Positions 42,919-50,724 of a DNA stretch of 64,000 nucleotides are shown here, in pieces. The notes beneath the pieces were generated by a model. That model saw only the letters and a list, made by a program, of their open reading frames with translations, had not been told where the DNA came from and did no database searches. Within the stretch, counting starts at the first letter, position 1, and the number at the start of each line of letters is the position of its first letter. The translations under genes and the position numbers were made by a program. The stretch comes from Nitrobacteraceae bacterium AZCC 1564 (lineage in GTDB: Bacteria; Pseudomonadota; Alphaproteobacteria; Rhizobiales; Xanthobacteraceae): NCBI GenBank assembly GCA_036924835.1, contig JBAGRR010000001.1, positions 4,479,001-4,543,000 of the forward strand. Direction: 5' to 3'.

Positions 42919-43803
42919 ATGGCCGGCCTGAGTTTTGATCTTCTTGCGCTGCAGCTGTTCACGGGCGTGGCGCTCGGTGCGATCTACGTGCTGTTTGCGA
43001 TCGGTTTGTCGCTGATCTTCGGCATGTTGACCGTGGTGAACTTCGCACACGGTGCGTTCTTTATGGTCGGAGCTTATGTCGGCCTTTTCCTTGTTTCGTT
43101 GGGAGGCAACTTCTGGCTTTGCCTGGTTGCCGTGCCGCTGATTGTCGGCACCATCGGTCTCGTGGTCGAACGTTTCCTGATCCGGCCGCTGTATGGACGC
43201 GGCATCGACTATCCATTGCTGCTGACGTTCGGCCTCAGCTACGTGATGGTGGAATTGGTCCGCATCGCATTCGGCAAGAGCGGCTATCCGTTCGACACGC
43301 CTGAACTGCTGCAGGGTGCCGTCAACATCGGCATCGGTTACTTCCCGCTCTATCGCCTGTTCATCATCGGTGTGGCGGTCGCCGTGCTGCTGGGGCTCTG
43401 GCTGTTCCTTGAGCGCACGAGCTTCGGTCTCATCATCCGCGCCGGCGCCCGCGATCCGCAGATTGTGCGCGTGCTGGGCGTCAATGTTGCGCGGGTCTGG
43501 CTGTTTGTCTTCGGGATCGGCACCGGCATCGCGGCGCTCGCCGGTCTTCTCGCGGCACCACTGCAGGGCGTCATTCCGGAAATGGGATCGACCATTCTGG
43601 CCGAAGCCTTCGTCGTCACCGTGGTCGGCGGCATGGGGTCGATCGGTGGTGCGGTTATCGCAGGTCTTCTGGTGGGCGTGGTCGTCAGCATGACGTCGCT
43701 CTTCGCCCCGGAGATGGCCAAGGTTTCAATCTTTGCCTTGATGGCAATTGTTCTCCTCATCCGTCCGCAAGGCTTCTTCGGCCGCGCCGGACTCATGAGC
43801 TGA
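42919..43803 (+). CDS. Liv-type ABC transporter permease (LivH family)
   Basis: 294 residues, about eight membrane helices. Family segments include GAIYVLFAIGLSLIFGMLTVVNFAHGAFFMVGAY near the N-terminus and EAFVVTVVGGMGSIGGAVIAGLLVG near residue 230. TGGAGA precedes the ATG. It forms the inner-membrane channel with the LivM-type subunit in the next gene. Confidence 0.94.
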   Translation: MAGLSFDLLALQLFTGVALGAIYVLFAIGLSLIFGMLTVVNFAHGAFFMVGAYVGLFLVSLGGNFWLCLVAVPLIVGTIGLVVERFLIRPLYGRGIDYPLLLTFGLSYVMVELVRIAFGKSGYPFDTPELLQGAVNIGIGYFPLYRLFIIGVAVAVLLGLWLFLERTSFGLIIRAGARDPQIVRVLGVNVARVWLFVFGIGTGIAALAGLLAAPLQGVIPEMGSTILAEAFVVTVVGGMGSIGGAVIAGLLVGVVVSMTSLFAPEMAKVSIFALMAIVLLIRPQGFFGRAGLMS

Positions 43804-43818
43804 GCCGAGTATTAGACA

Positions 43819-44805
43819 ATGAACGAGGTTTCTCAGACTTTGACGCAGCCGGGCACCGCGCAAACCAACTGGTTCGAGTTCGCCAAGCGCCACCGCTCGC
43901 TGCTGGCCAGCATTTTCGTGCTGGTGTTTCCGCTGATCATGCCGTTCACCGCGCTGGCGGTGAACATCCTGATCTATGGTCTTTATGCACTCGGCTTCAA
44001 TCTGCTGTTCGGTTATCTCGGCCTGCTGTCATTCGGACACGCAGCCCTGTTCGGAACAGGAGCCTATCTCGCCGGCATTGCGATCGTGCATTTCGCGTTG
44101 CCCTGGTACGCAGCCATTGCCATCGGCGTTCTCGGTGGTGTTGTGATGGCCGCAGCCATCGGCGGCCTGGCGATCCGCACCCGCGGCATCTACTTCGCCA
44201 TGGTGACGATGGCTCTGTCGCAGTGCGTCTACTACCTGTTCTATCAGGCGGTTGACTGGACCGGCGGTGAAAACGGCTTGCGCGGCATCAACGTGCGCGA
44301 CATCAACATCTTCGGCCTGAAGTTCGACTTCATCGACCCGATGACGCGTTATTATGTCGTCGCTGCATTCGTCATCCTCGCTTTCTTCGTGCTGTCGCGA
44401 ATCCTGGCGTCGCCGTTCGGTGCCGTCATCGAGGCTGTGCGCGAGAATGAGGCGAGGGCGCGTGCCTCGGGCTATAACGTGATGCTGACTCGTCTTGTCA
44501 CGTTCATTCTGTCAGGCGCCTTCTGCGGTCTTGCGGGTGCACTGGCGGCCTTGCATCTCTCCATCGTTCCGATCGAGATCATGCACTACGAGACCTCCGG
44601 CATGGCGGTGATGATGTCACTGTTGGGTGGCATGGGAACGTTCTTCGGCCCGTTCGTCGGCGCGGCGGTGTACCTGCTGCTGGAAAACCTGGTCTCGCTG
44701 TGGACCGTGCACTGGCAGTTGATCGTCGGCGCGATCTTCGTGATCTGCGTCCTGTTCTTCCCCGCCGGAATCTGGGGAACCATTTTGAAGCGGATGAAGC
44801 AATGA
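43819..44805 (+). CDS. Liv-type ABC transporter permease (LivM family)
   Basis: 328 residues, with a polar N-terminus of about 30 residues followed by about nine membrane helices. LivM landmarks are LYALGFNLLFGYLGLLSFGHAALFGTGAYLAG and the conserved loop AVRENEARARASGYNV near residue 215. It starts 15 nt after the LivH-type gene and its stop overlaps the ATPase start (ATGA). Confidence 0.94.
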   Translation: MNEVSQTLTQPGTAQTNWFEFAKRHRSLLASIFVLVFPLIMPFTALAVNILIYGLYALGFNLLFGYLGLLSFGHAALFGTGAYLAGIAIVHFALPWYAAIAIGVLGGVVMAAAIGGLAIRTRGIYFAMVTMALSQCVYYLFYQAVDWTGGENGLRGINVRDINIFGLKFDFIDPMTRYYVVAAFVILAFFVLSRILASPFGAVIEAVRENEARARASGYNVMLTRLVTFILSGAFCGLAGALAALHLSIVPIEIMHYETSGMAVMMSLLGGMGTFFGPFVGAAVYLLLENLVSLWTVHWQLIVGAIFVICVLFFPAGIWGTILKRMKQ

Positions 44806-45572
44806 CGGCCTCAGCAAATCAGTCTTCGCAGGTGATCCTGCGAACTAACGGTGTGAGCAAGTCGTTCGGCAAGTTCAAGGCCCTCACCAACATCTCCGCG
44901 GAATTCCACCGCGGAGCGATCACCTCGATCATCGGTCCGAACGGCGCTGGCAAGAGCACCTACTTCAATGTGTTGTCGGGCGCGTTCCCTCCGTCATCGG
45001 GCAAGGTCGAGTTCGAAGGGCGTGACGTGACGAACGTCCCGCAGCACAAATTTGCGCATATGGGCATCGCCAAGTCGTTCCAGATCACGAACGTCTTTCC
45101 GTTTCTGACGACGCATGAAAACGTTCGCGTTGGTCTGCAGGCGTTTGTTTCGCGTTTCGATATATGGCGTCCCCGCGCCAAGCTGCCTGGTCTGGCCGAG
45201 AAGGCGGACGAGTTGCTTGCACTCGTTGGGCTTTGGGACCGGCGCGAACGGCTCGCCAAGGAGCTGGCGCATGGCGAACAGCGCGCGCTGGAAATTGGCA
45301 TGGCGCTGGCCGCCAATCCGCGGCTGCTCCTGCTCGATGAGCCGACCGCGGGCATGAGCCCTGAAGAGACGCGCGTGATGATGGATCTCATCGTCAAGCT
45401 CGCGAAGGAACGAACCGTCATTCTGGTCGAACACAAGATGAAACTGGTGATGGGAATCAGCGACCGCATTCTGGTTCTTCATCACGGGGAATTGCTTGCA
45501 CAAGGCACGCCAGCCGAAGTACGTCAGAACGACCAGGTCAAGCGCGTCTATCTTGGCCAGCGGGAGCACTGA
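44802..45572 (+). CDS. Liv-type ABC transporter ATP-binding protein (LivG family)
   Basis: 256 residues from the ATG at 44802; a longer frame would overlap the permease by over 100 nt. Walker A GPNGAGKST near residue 46, Q-loop SFQITNVFPFLTTHENV, the LivG-type signature LAHGEQRALEIGMAL, Walker B LLLLDEPTAGMSPEE and switch His in ILVEHKMKLVM. It drives import together with the second ATPase 4 nt downstream. Confidence 0.95.
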   Translation: MTASANQSSQVILRTNGVSKSFGKFKALTNISAEFHRGAITSIIGPNGAGKSTYFNVLSGAFPPSSGKVEFEGRDVTNVPQHKFAHMGIAKSFQITNVFPFLTTHENVRVGLQAFVSRFDIWRPRAKLPGLAEKADELLALVGLWDRRERLAKELAHGEQRALEIGMALAANPRLLLLDEPTAGMSPEETRVMMDLIVKLAKERTVILVEHKMKLVMGISDRILVLHHGELLAQGTPAEVRQNDQVKRVYLGQREH

Positions 45573-45576
45573 AGCA

Positions 45577-46281
45577 ATGTTGCGCGTCGAAAATCTCAAT
45601 GCCTGGTACGGTGCCAGCCATGTGCTTCAGGACATCAACTTCGAAGTCAAACAGGGCGAGATCGTCTGTCTGATCGGCCGCAATGGCGCCGGCAAGACCA
45701 CGACACTGCGCTCTATCATCGGCCTGCTCGACAAGACGAGCGGGAAGGTGGAGTTCAAGGGAAAGCAGGTGCTGGGCCAGCCCGCTCACATTCGCTTCGG
45801 CCTTGGACTTGCTTACGTGCCGGAAGAGCGCCGCATCGTGCAGGGACTGACTGTGCGCGAGAACCTGCGTCTCGGTCTTGTCGCATCACCTGACAAGAAG
45901 AATGAGGCTCGGCTGATCGACGAGATCGCGGAGATCTTCCCGCGCCTGAAAGAGCGTCTCGATCAGGAAGCGGTCACAATGTCCGGCGGCGAGCAACAGA
46001 TGCTTGCCATCGCGCGTGCCACGATCTCGAAGCCAAGTCTCATCATGCTCGATGAGCCGTCAGAGGGCATCATGCCGGTGCTGGTCGACGAAATGTTCGA
46101 GCTGTTCGGCAAGATGAAGTCGCAAGGCACGACCATTCTTCTGGTGGAGCAGAACGTCGAATTGGCGCTCGGCATCGCCGACCGCGCCTACGTGCTGGAT
46201 CAGGGCTCTATCGTTCACCATGACACCGCAACCGCGTTGCTTGCCGACGAGGAAGTCAAGGAGCGTTACTGCTCGGTCTGA
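45577..46281 (+). CDS. Liv-type ABC transporter ATP-binding protein (LivF family)
   Basis: 234 residues from the ATG at 45577. Walker A GRNGAGKTT near residue 36, LivF segment LGLAYVPEERRIVQGLTVRENL, signature MSGGEQQMLAIARA, Walker B LIMLDEPSEGIMPV and switch LLVEQNVELAL. It completes a five-gene importer. Pair E8/E9 of the hairpin family begins 14 nt after its stop. Confidence 0.95.
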   Translation: MLRVENLNAWYGASHVLQDINFEVKQGEIVCLIGRNGAGKTTTLRSIIGLLDKTSGKVEFKGKQVLGQPAHIRFGLGLAYVPEERRIVQGLTVRENLRLGLVASPDKKNEARLIDEIAEIFPRLKERLDQEAVTMSGGEQQMLAIARATISKPSLIMLDEPSEGIMPVLVDEMFELFGKMKSQGTTILLVEQNVELALGIADRAYVLDQGSIVHHDTATALLADEEVKERYCSV

Positions 46282-46294
46282 GCGAAGCCGGCGG

Positions 46295-46368
46295 CCAGTG
46301 TCCCGAGTCCGAAGTTCGCCTCGTGTTGTGCCAGCTTCGTTGCGAACTTCGGAATCGAAGGACACTGG
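46295..46368. repeat. Long hairpin element E8 with covaried ends
   Basis: Outer arms CCAGTGTCC (46295-46303) and GGACACTGG (46360-46368), inner 16-bp arms 46304-46319 and 46342-46357 with one mismatch, AA bulge on the right, loop 22 nt. Both ends differ from the family CTAG by one base each (CCAG and CTGG) and still pair. Confidence 0.9.
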
Positions 46369-46380
46369 CAAATTGTTGAT

Positions 46381-46458
46381 CTAGTGTGGCTTGGGTTCAG
46401 AAGTCCGCATGCCAGACTCGCCGCACGAATGATGCGGACTTCTGAACTGCCACACTAG
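46381..46458. repeat. Long hairpin element E9
   Basis: Outer arms CTAGTGTGGC (46381-46390) and GCCACACTAG (46449-46458), inner 16-bp arms GTTCAGAAGTCCGCAT (46395-46410) and 46432-46447, TTGG unpaired on the left opposite one T, loop 21 nt. Nearly identical to E11, including the loop. Pairs with E8 across a 12-nt spacer. Confidence 0.92.
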
Positions 46459-46479
46459 CGCCGCCTTGCGCCGTTTAAA

Positions 46480-46493
46480 TTATCGTTCGATAA
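46480..46493. promoter_or_regulatory. Operator palindrome TTATCG-TT-CGATAA
   Basis: A symmetric site (apart from the central TT) ending 17 bp before the cyclase-family start codon. It would overlap the -10 region of a weak promoter with TTGCGC at 46466-46471 and GATAAA at 46489-46494 (17-bp spacing). Same core as sites at 30412 and 37721, consistent with a repressor shared by three operons. Confidence 0.6.
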
Positions 46494-46510
46494 ATAAAAG
46501 AGGATCGAAA

Positions 46511-47461
46511 ATGAAAGTCGACAGAGCTGCAATCTATGAAGCCGCCAAGAAGCTCTCCAACTGGGGGCGCTGGGGCGCGGATGACCAGATCGGAACGCTC
46601 AACAACGTGTCGCCGGAAGACGTCATCAACGCCGGCAAGCTGATCAAGAAGGGCAAGGTGTTTGCCCTCGGCCTTGACCTCAAGCAGCCAATCCAATCCG
46701 GTCTGTTCGGGGGCCGCTGGAATCCCATCCACACCATGCTCGCGACCGGCACCGACGCCGCAGCCGGGAACCAGGACGTTCCGTCGCCGTATCTGCGCTA
46801 CGCGGACGACGCGATCAACATGCCTTGCCAAGCTTCGACCCAGTGGGACGCGCTCTGCCACATCTTCCTCGACGACAAGATGTACAATGGCTACGACGCG
46901 AAGCTGGTTGATGCGCGCGGCGCGAAGAAGCTTGGCATCGAGCACGTCCGCAACAAGATGGCAGGCCGCGGCGTTCTCTTGGATATTGCACGCTTCAAGG
47001 GCGTGGAGTCGCTCGATGATGGTTACGCGATCACCAATGCCGACCTTGATGCCTGCGCCAAGCAGCAGGGCGTTGAAATCCGCAAGGGCGACTTCGTGAT
47101 CGTCCGCACTGGCCATCAGGAGCGCTGCCTGAAGAAGAAGGACTGGAGCGGTTATGCCGGCGGTGACGCACCGGGCCTCGCATTCGAGACCTGCTACTGG
47201 ATCCGCGAACACGACATCGCCGCGATCTGCTCCGACACTTGGGGCTGCGAAGTGCGTCCGAACGAAACCAACGAAGCCAACCAGCCCTGGCACTGGGTCG
47301 TGATCCCGGCAATCGGCATCTCGATGGGTGAAATCTTCTATGTGAAGGAGCTCGCCGAAGACTGTGCGCAGGATAAGGTCTACGAATTCTTCTTCACGGC
47401 GCCGCCGCTGCATCTGCCGGGTGCGGCTGGTTCGCCGATCAATCCTCAGGCCATCAAATAA
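46511..47461 (+). CDS. Cyclase-family metal-dependent amidohydrolase (kynurenine formamidase/isatin hydrolase relatives)
   Basis: 316 residues from the ATG at 46511 behind AGAGGATC. The family metal motif appears as STQWDALCHIFLDDKMYNG near residue 118, a variant of the HxGTHxDxPxH site in which the first His is replaced, as in the larger cyclase subgroup. Later family segments are GVLLDIARFKG, GDFVIVRTGHQER and a C-terminal HWVVIPAIGISMGEIFYVKELA. These enzymes hydrolyse amide or lactam bonds such as N-formylkynurenine or isatin. It is the first gene of an operon with a histidinol-dehydrogenase-like enzyme and an SDR. Confidence 0.85.
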   Translation: MKVDRAAIYEAAKKLSNWGRWGADDQIGTLNNVSPEDVINAGKLIKKGKVFALGLDLKQPIQSGLFGGRWNPIHTMLATGTDAAAGNQDVPSPYLRYADDAINMPCQASTQWDALCHIFLDDKMYNGYDAKLVDARGAKKLGIEHVRNKMAGRGVLLDIARFKGVESLDDGYAITNADLDACAKQQGVEIRKGDFVIVRTGHQERCLKKKDWSGYAGGDAPGLAFETCYWIREHDIAAICSDTWGCEVRPNETNEANQPWHWVVIPAIGISMGEIFYVKELAEDCAQDKVYEFFFTAPPLHLPGAAGSPINPQAIK

Positions 47462-47476
47462 TCGCGGAGAACAACA

Positions 47477-48784
47477 ATGGCGAAATTTCTGAAACGCGGC
47501 CGCGACGCCGCACAGCGGGCCGAGGACGACACCAAAGTCCGCAACACAGTGGAAGGCATTCTTGCCGACATCGAGAAGCGCGGCGATGCCGTGGTGCGCG
47601 AACTGTCGGTGAAGTTCGACCAGTGGGACCGCAAGGACTATCGGCTCACTGACGCCGAGATCAAGGACTGTGTGTCACAGCTCTCGCAGCGGAACATTGA
47701 GGACATCAAGTTCGCGCAGGAGCAGGTGCGCAACTTTGCGCAGCACCAGCGCGAGTCAATGAAGGACATCGAGGTTGAGACGCTGCCAGGTGTCGTGCTT
47801 GGCCACAAGAACATTCCGGTCAACTCGGTCGGCTGCTACGTGCCGGGCGGCAAGTATCCGCTGCTGGCGTCCGCGCATATGTCGGTGATCACCGCGAAGG
47901 TGGCGGGCGTTCCGCGCATCATCACCTGCGCCCCGCCGTTCCAGGGCAAGCCTGCACCGGCCATCGTTGCCGCTCAGCACCTCGCAGGTGCCGACGTGAT
48001 CTACTGTCTTGGCGGCATTCAGGCGGTCGGCGCAATGGCGCTCGGCACTGAGACGATCGCACCGGTTGACATGCTCGTCGGTCCTGGCAACGCTTTCGTC
48101 GCAGAAGCCAAGCGTCAGCTTTACGGCCGCGTTGGCATCGACCTGTTCGCGGGCCCGACGGAAACGCTGGTGATCGCGGACGAGACCGTCGACGGTGAGA
48201 TGTGCGCCACCGACCTGTTGGGCCAGGCTGAACACGGTCCGAATTCTCCCGCCGTGCTGCTGACCAACTCCGAGAAGCTGGCCCGTGAAACCATGGCCGA
48301 GATCGAACGCCTTCTGAAGATCTTGCCGACCGGCGCGATTGCTGCCAAGGCATGGGAGGACTACGGCGAAGTCATCGTTTGCGACTCCGAAGAGGAAATG
48401 GTGAAGGAAGCGGACCGCATTGCCTCAGAGCACGTGCAGGTCATGACCCGCGATCCGGATTACTTCCTCAAGAACATGACCAACTACGGTGCACTGTTCC
48501 TTGGACCGCGCACCAACGTCGCTTACGGCGACAAGGTCATCGGCACCAACCACACGCTGCCCACCAATAAAGCGGCGCGTTACACCGGCGGCCTGTGGGT
48601 CGGCAAGTTCCTCAAGACCGTGACCTACCAGCGTGTCTTGACCGATGAAGCATCCGCCAAGATCGGCGAGTACTGCTCGCGGCTGTGCATGCTCGAAGGT
48701 TTTGCGGGCCATGCTGAACAGGCCAATGTCCGTGTGCGCCGCTACGGTGGACGCAACGTGCCCTACGCGAGTGCCGCGGAATGA
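47477..48784 (+). CDS. Histidinol-dehydrogenase family alcohol dehydrogenase
   Basis: 435 residues. All zinc ligands and catalytic residues of HisD can be aligned: Gln250 and His253 (QAEHG), Glu318-His319 (SEHVQ), Asp352, His359 (TNHTLPT) and His412 (GHAEQANVR). The family also includes HpsN sulfopropanediol dehydrogenase, and a catabolic operon argues against histidine biosynthesis. It would oxidize a primary alcohol to a carboxylate in two NAD-dependent steps. CGGAGA precedes the start, 15 nt after the cyclase gene; the SDR start overlaps its stop (ATGA). Confidence 0.88.
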   Translation: MAKFLKRGRDAAQRAEDDTKVRNTVEGILADIEKRGDAVVRELSVKFDQWDRKDYRLTDAEIKDCVSQLSQRNIEDIKFAQEQVRNFAQHQRESMKDIEVETLPGVVLGHKNIPVNSVGCYVPGGKYPLLASAHMSVITAKVAGVPRIITCAPPFQGKPAPAIVAAQHLAGADVIYCLGGIQAVGAMALGTETIAPVDMLVGPGNAFVAEAKRQLYGRVGIDLFAGPTETLVIADETVDGEMCATDLLGQAEHGPNSPAVLLTNSEKLARETMAEIERLLKILPTGAIAAKAWEDYGEVIVCDSEEEMVKEADRIASEHVQVMTRDPDYFLKNMTNYGALFLGPRTNVAYGDKVIGTNHTLPTNKAARYTGGLWVGKFLKTVTYQRVLTDEASAKIGEYCSRLCMLEGFAGHAEQANVRVRRYGGRNVPYASAAE

Positions 48785-49554
48785 GCGTGCAGCCGCTACC
48801 GAAAACGCCGGCTTTCCGGCTCGACGGGCGGCGGGCTCTCGTCACGGGGGCGGGCCGGGGAATCGGTCTCGCCGCCGCGGCGGCGCTGGCGGAGGCGGGA
48901 GCGCATGTGACGCTCTGCGCCCGCACGGCCAGCGAAATTGAGGAGGCGTCTGCGGCATTGCGCGCCAAGGACTTGTCGTCCGACACGCTTGCCCTCGACG
49001 TCACCGACGTCGCGGCGTTCCGTGCCGCGATCGACGGGCGCGAGCCTTACGATATCTTTGTCAATAACGCCGGCACCAACAAGCCCAATCCCTTCACCGA
49101 AGTGCCGGTGGAGGATTTTGATCTGGTCATGAACCTCAACGTGCGCGCGGCTTATTTCGCGGCACAGTCGATTGCCCGGCGGATGATCGCCGCCGGAAGG
49201 CCTGGCTCGATCATCAACATGTCCTCGCAAATGGGACATGTCGGTGGCGTGAACCGCTCACTCTATTGCGCATCCAAGTGGGCGATGGAGGGATTCTCGA
49301 AGGCGATGGCGATTGACCTCGCGCCGAAAGGCATTCGCGTCAACACGCTGTGCCCCACCTTCATCGAAACGCCGATGACGAAGCCGTTCTTCGAGAATGT
49401 CGCGTTCAAGCAAAGCGTGCTGTCGAAGATCAAACTCGGACGTCTCGGCACCGTTGAGGATCTAATGGGTGCGATCGTCTTCCTCGCCAGCGATGCGTCG
49501 TCGCTGATGACGGGATCATCGCTCGTGATGGATGGCGGTTGGACCGCCGACTGA
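48781..49554 (+). CDS. Short-chain dehydrogenase/reductase (SDR)
   Basis: 257 residues of classical SDR type: cofactor motif [19 protein letters not shown] near residue 23, NNAGTNKP near residue 95, and active-site Tyr162-x3-Lys166 (YCASK) with Ser about 13 residues before. It reduces or oxidizes a hydroxy/keto group with NAD(P). Translationally coupled to the histidinol-dehydrogenase-like gene. Ends the operon 17 nt from the converging DMT transporter gene. Confidence 0.92.
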   Translation: MSVQPLPKTPAFRLDGRRALVTGAGRGIGLAAAAALAEAGAHVTLCARTASEIEEASAALRAKDLSSDTLALDVTDVAAFRAAIDGREPYDIFVNNAGTNKPNPFTEVPVEDFDLVMNLNVRAAYFAAQSIARRMIAAGRPGSIINMSSQMGHVGGVNRSLYCASKWAMEGFSKAMAIDLAPKGIRVNTLCPTFIETPMTKPFFENVAFKQSVLSKIKLGRLGTVEDLMGAIVFLASDASSLMTGSSLVMDGGWTAD

Positions 49555-49571
49555 CACTTCAATAACGCGCG

Positions 49572-50462
49572 TCACGCTTTTGCATCTGCCAAAGGCGTGC
49601 GCGTCTTTTTCAGGTTGAGCAGGTTTCCGGTCAGGATCAGCGCCGCACCTGCAATGGTGGCGAGATCGAGCCGCTCCGCATAGAGCAGCCAGCCAACCGT
49701 CGCGCTGAGCGGAACGCGCAGGAAATCCATCGGCACGACCACGGTCGCATCCGCGAAGCGCATCGCCTGCGTCATGCAATAATGCGAATAGCTTCCGAAG
49801 AATGCGATCACGAGGATCCACGGCCAAAGATGCGCCGAAGGCCAGTGCCAGACATAAAGAGCGGGCAGCAATCCGATGGCCGATTGGATGATCAACATCC
49901 AGAACGTGATCGCAACGCCGGAATCGGTTCGGGTCAATGATTTGACCATGACAACGGATGCGCCGAAGCCCATCGCCACAGCGAGCATCAGCAATTGCCC
50001 GGGACTGACCTGCGCGGCGCCGGGCTGGACGATGATCACCACGCCGACGAGCCCAAGAACGATCGCGAGAATCTTGAACGCATTCAGGCGTTCGCCGATG
50101 AAGGAGACCGCAAGCAACGCGGTCCAGATCGGCATCGTGAATTCAATGGCGACCACCTGAGCGAGCGGAATCATCGTCAGCGCCAGAAACCAGCCATACT
50201 GCGCGGCGTAGTGAACGGCGTTGCGGCCGATATGTAGGAACGGGCGCGCCGTCTTCATGCTCGCGAAACCGCCATTCCACCGGACCAGCGGGTAGAGCAT
50301 CACAAGGCCGATCGTCGATCGCAGCTCCATGAGCTGGAAAACGTCGAGCTCGCGCGTGATCTCACGGCCGGCGATCATGAGACAGAGCATCGACAGGAGC
50401 CAGCCGGACATCCAGGCGGCTGCCTTCGCATTGGAAGGGGGCAGTGTCGTAATTTGGGTCAA
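49572..50462 (-). CDS. DMT-superfamily transporter (EamA, RhaT-like)
   Basis: About 296 residues, with ten hydrophobic segments forming two EamA repeats (ELRSTIGLVMLYPLVRW... and ...SLTRTDSGVAITFWML), the usual length for the family. The frame is open back to an ATG at 50654, but that codon lies in the loop of a terminator hairpin (50643-50668) and the extra 64 residues look random. I therefore choose the TTG at 50462, five bases after AGGTG. It probably exports or imports a small metabolite. A start at ATG 50411 would remove part of the first helix. Confidence 0.8.
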   Translation of the reverse strand: MTQITTLPPSNAKAAAWMSGWLLSMLCLMIAGREITRELDVFQLMELRSTIGLVMLYPLVRWNGGFASMKTARPFLHIGRNAVHYAAQYGWFLALTMIPLAQVVAIEFTMPIWTALLAVSFIGERLNAFKILAIVLGLVGVVIIVQPGAAQVSPGQLLMLAVAMGFGASVVMVKSLTRTDSGVAITFWMLIIQSAIGLLPALYVWHWPSAHLWPWILVIAFFGSYSHYCMTQAMRFADATVVVPMDFLRVPLSATVGWLLYAERLDLATIAGAALILTGNLLNLKKTRTPLADAKA

Positions 50463-50642
50463 CGGCACACCTGCAATGTGATGCACCGTAAAACGGGCTG
50501 CGCGAATGGCGCGAGAACTGCTCCGTGGGAGCAAGCCAAGAGAGCCGGGTAGCGGTTCGACAAAGGCTTGAACATATCCGTCGCCGATATCAGGCCCGTC
50601 AGGGCCAATGGGGTTAACGCTCAGGCCCTCCCGAAACGGAAA

Positions 50643-50668
50643 CAGGCCCCACATAGCTGAGGGGCCTG
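50643..50668 (-). terminator. Intrinsic terminator after the peptide-binding protein gene
   Basis: CAGGCCCC and GGGGCCTG form a perfect 8-bp stem with a 10-nt loop. On the minus strand it is followed by TTTCCGTTT. It lies 57 nt downstream of the stop of the 50725-52344 gene and should end its transcript before the DMT gene. Confidence 0.7.
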
Positions 50669-50724
50669 CTTACGAAATGTGCATGTCCTCCGCAATAAGA
50701 GGATCGTCGTATCAGCTATGGCGT

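Noticed and set aside
47477-48784. hisD of histidine biosynthesis
   Set aside because: All catalytic residues are present, but it lies in a catabolic operon with a cyclase-family hydrolase and an SDR and no other his gene, so a dehydrogenase for another alcohol is more likely.
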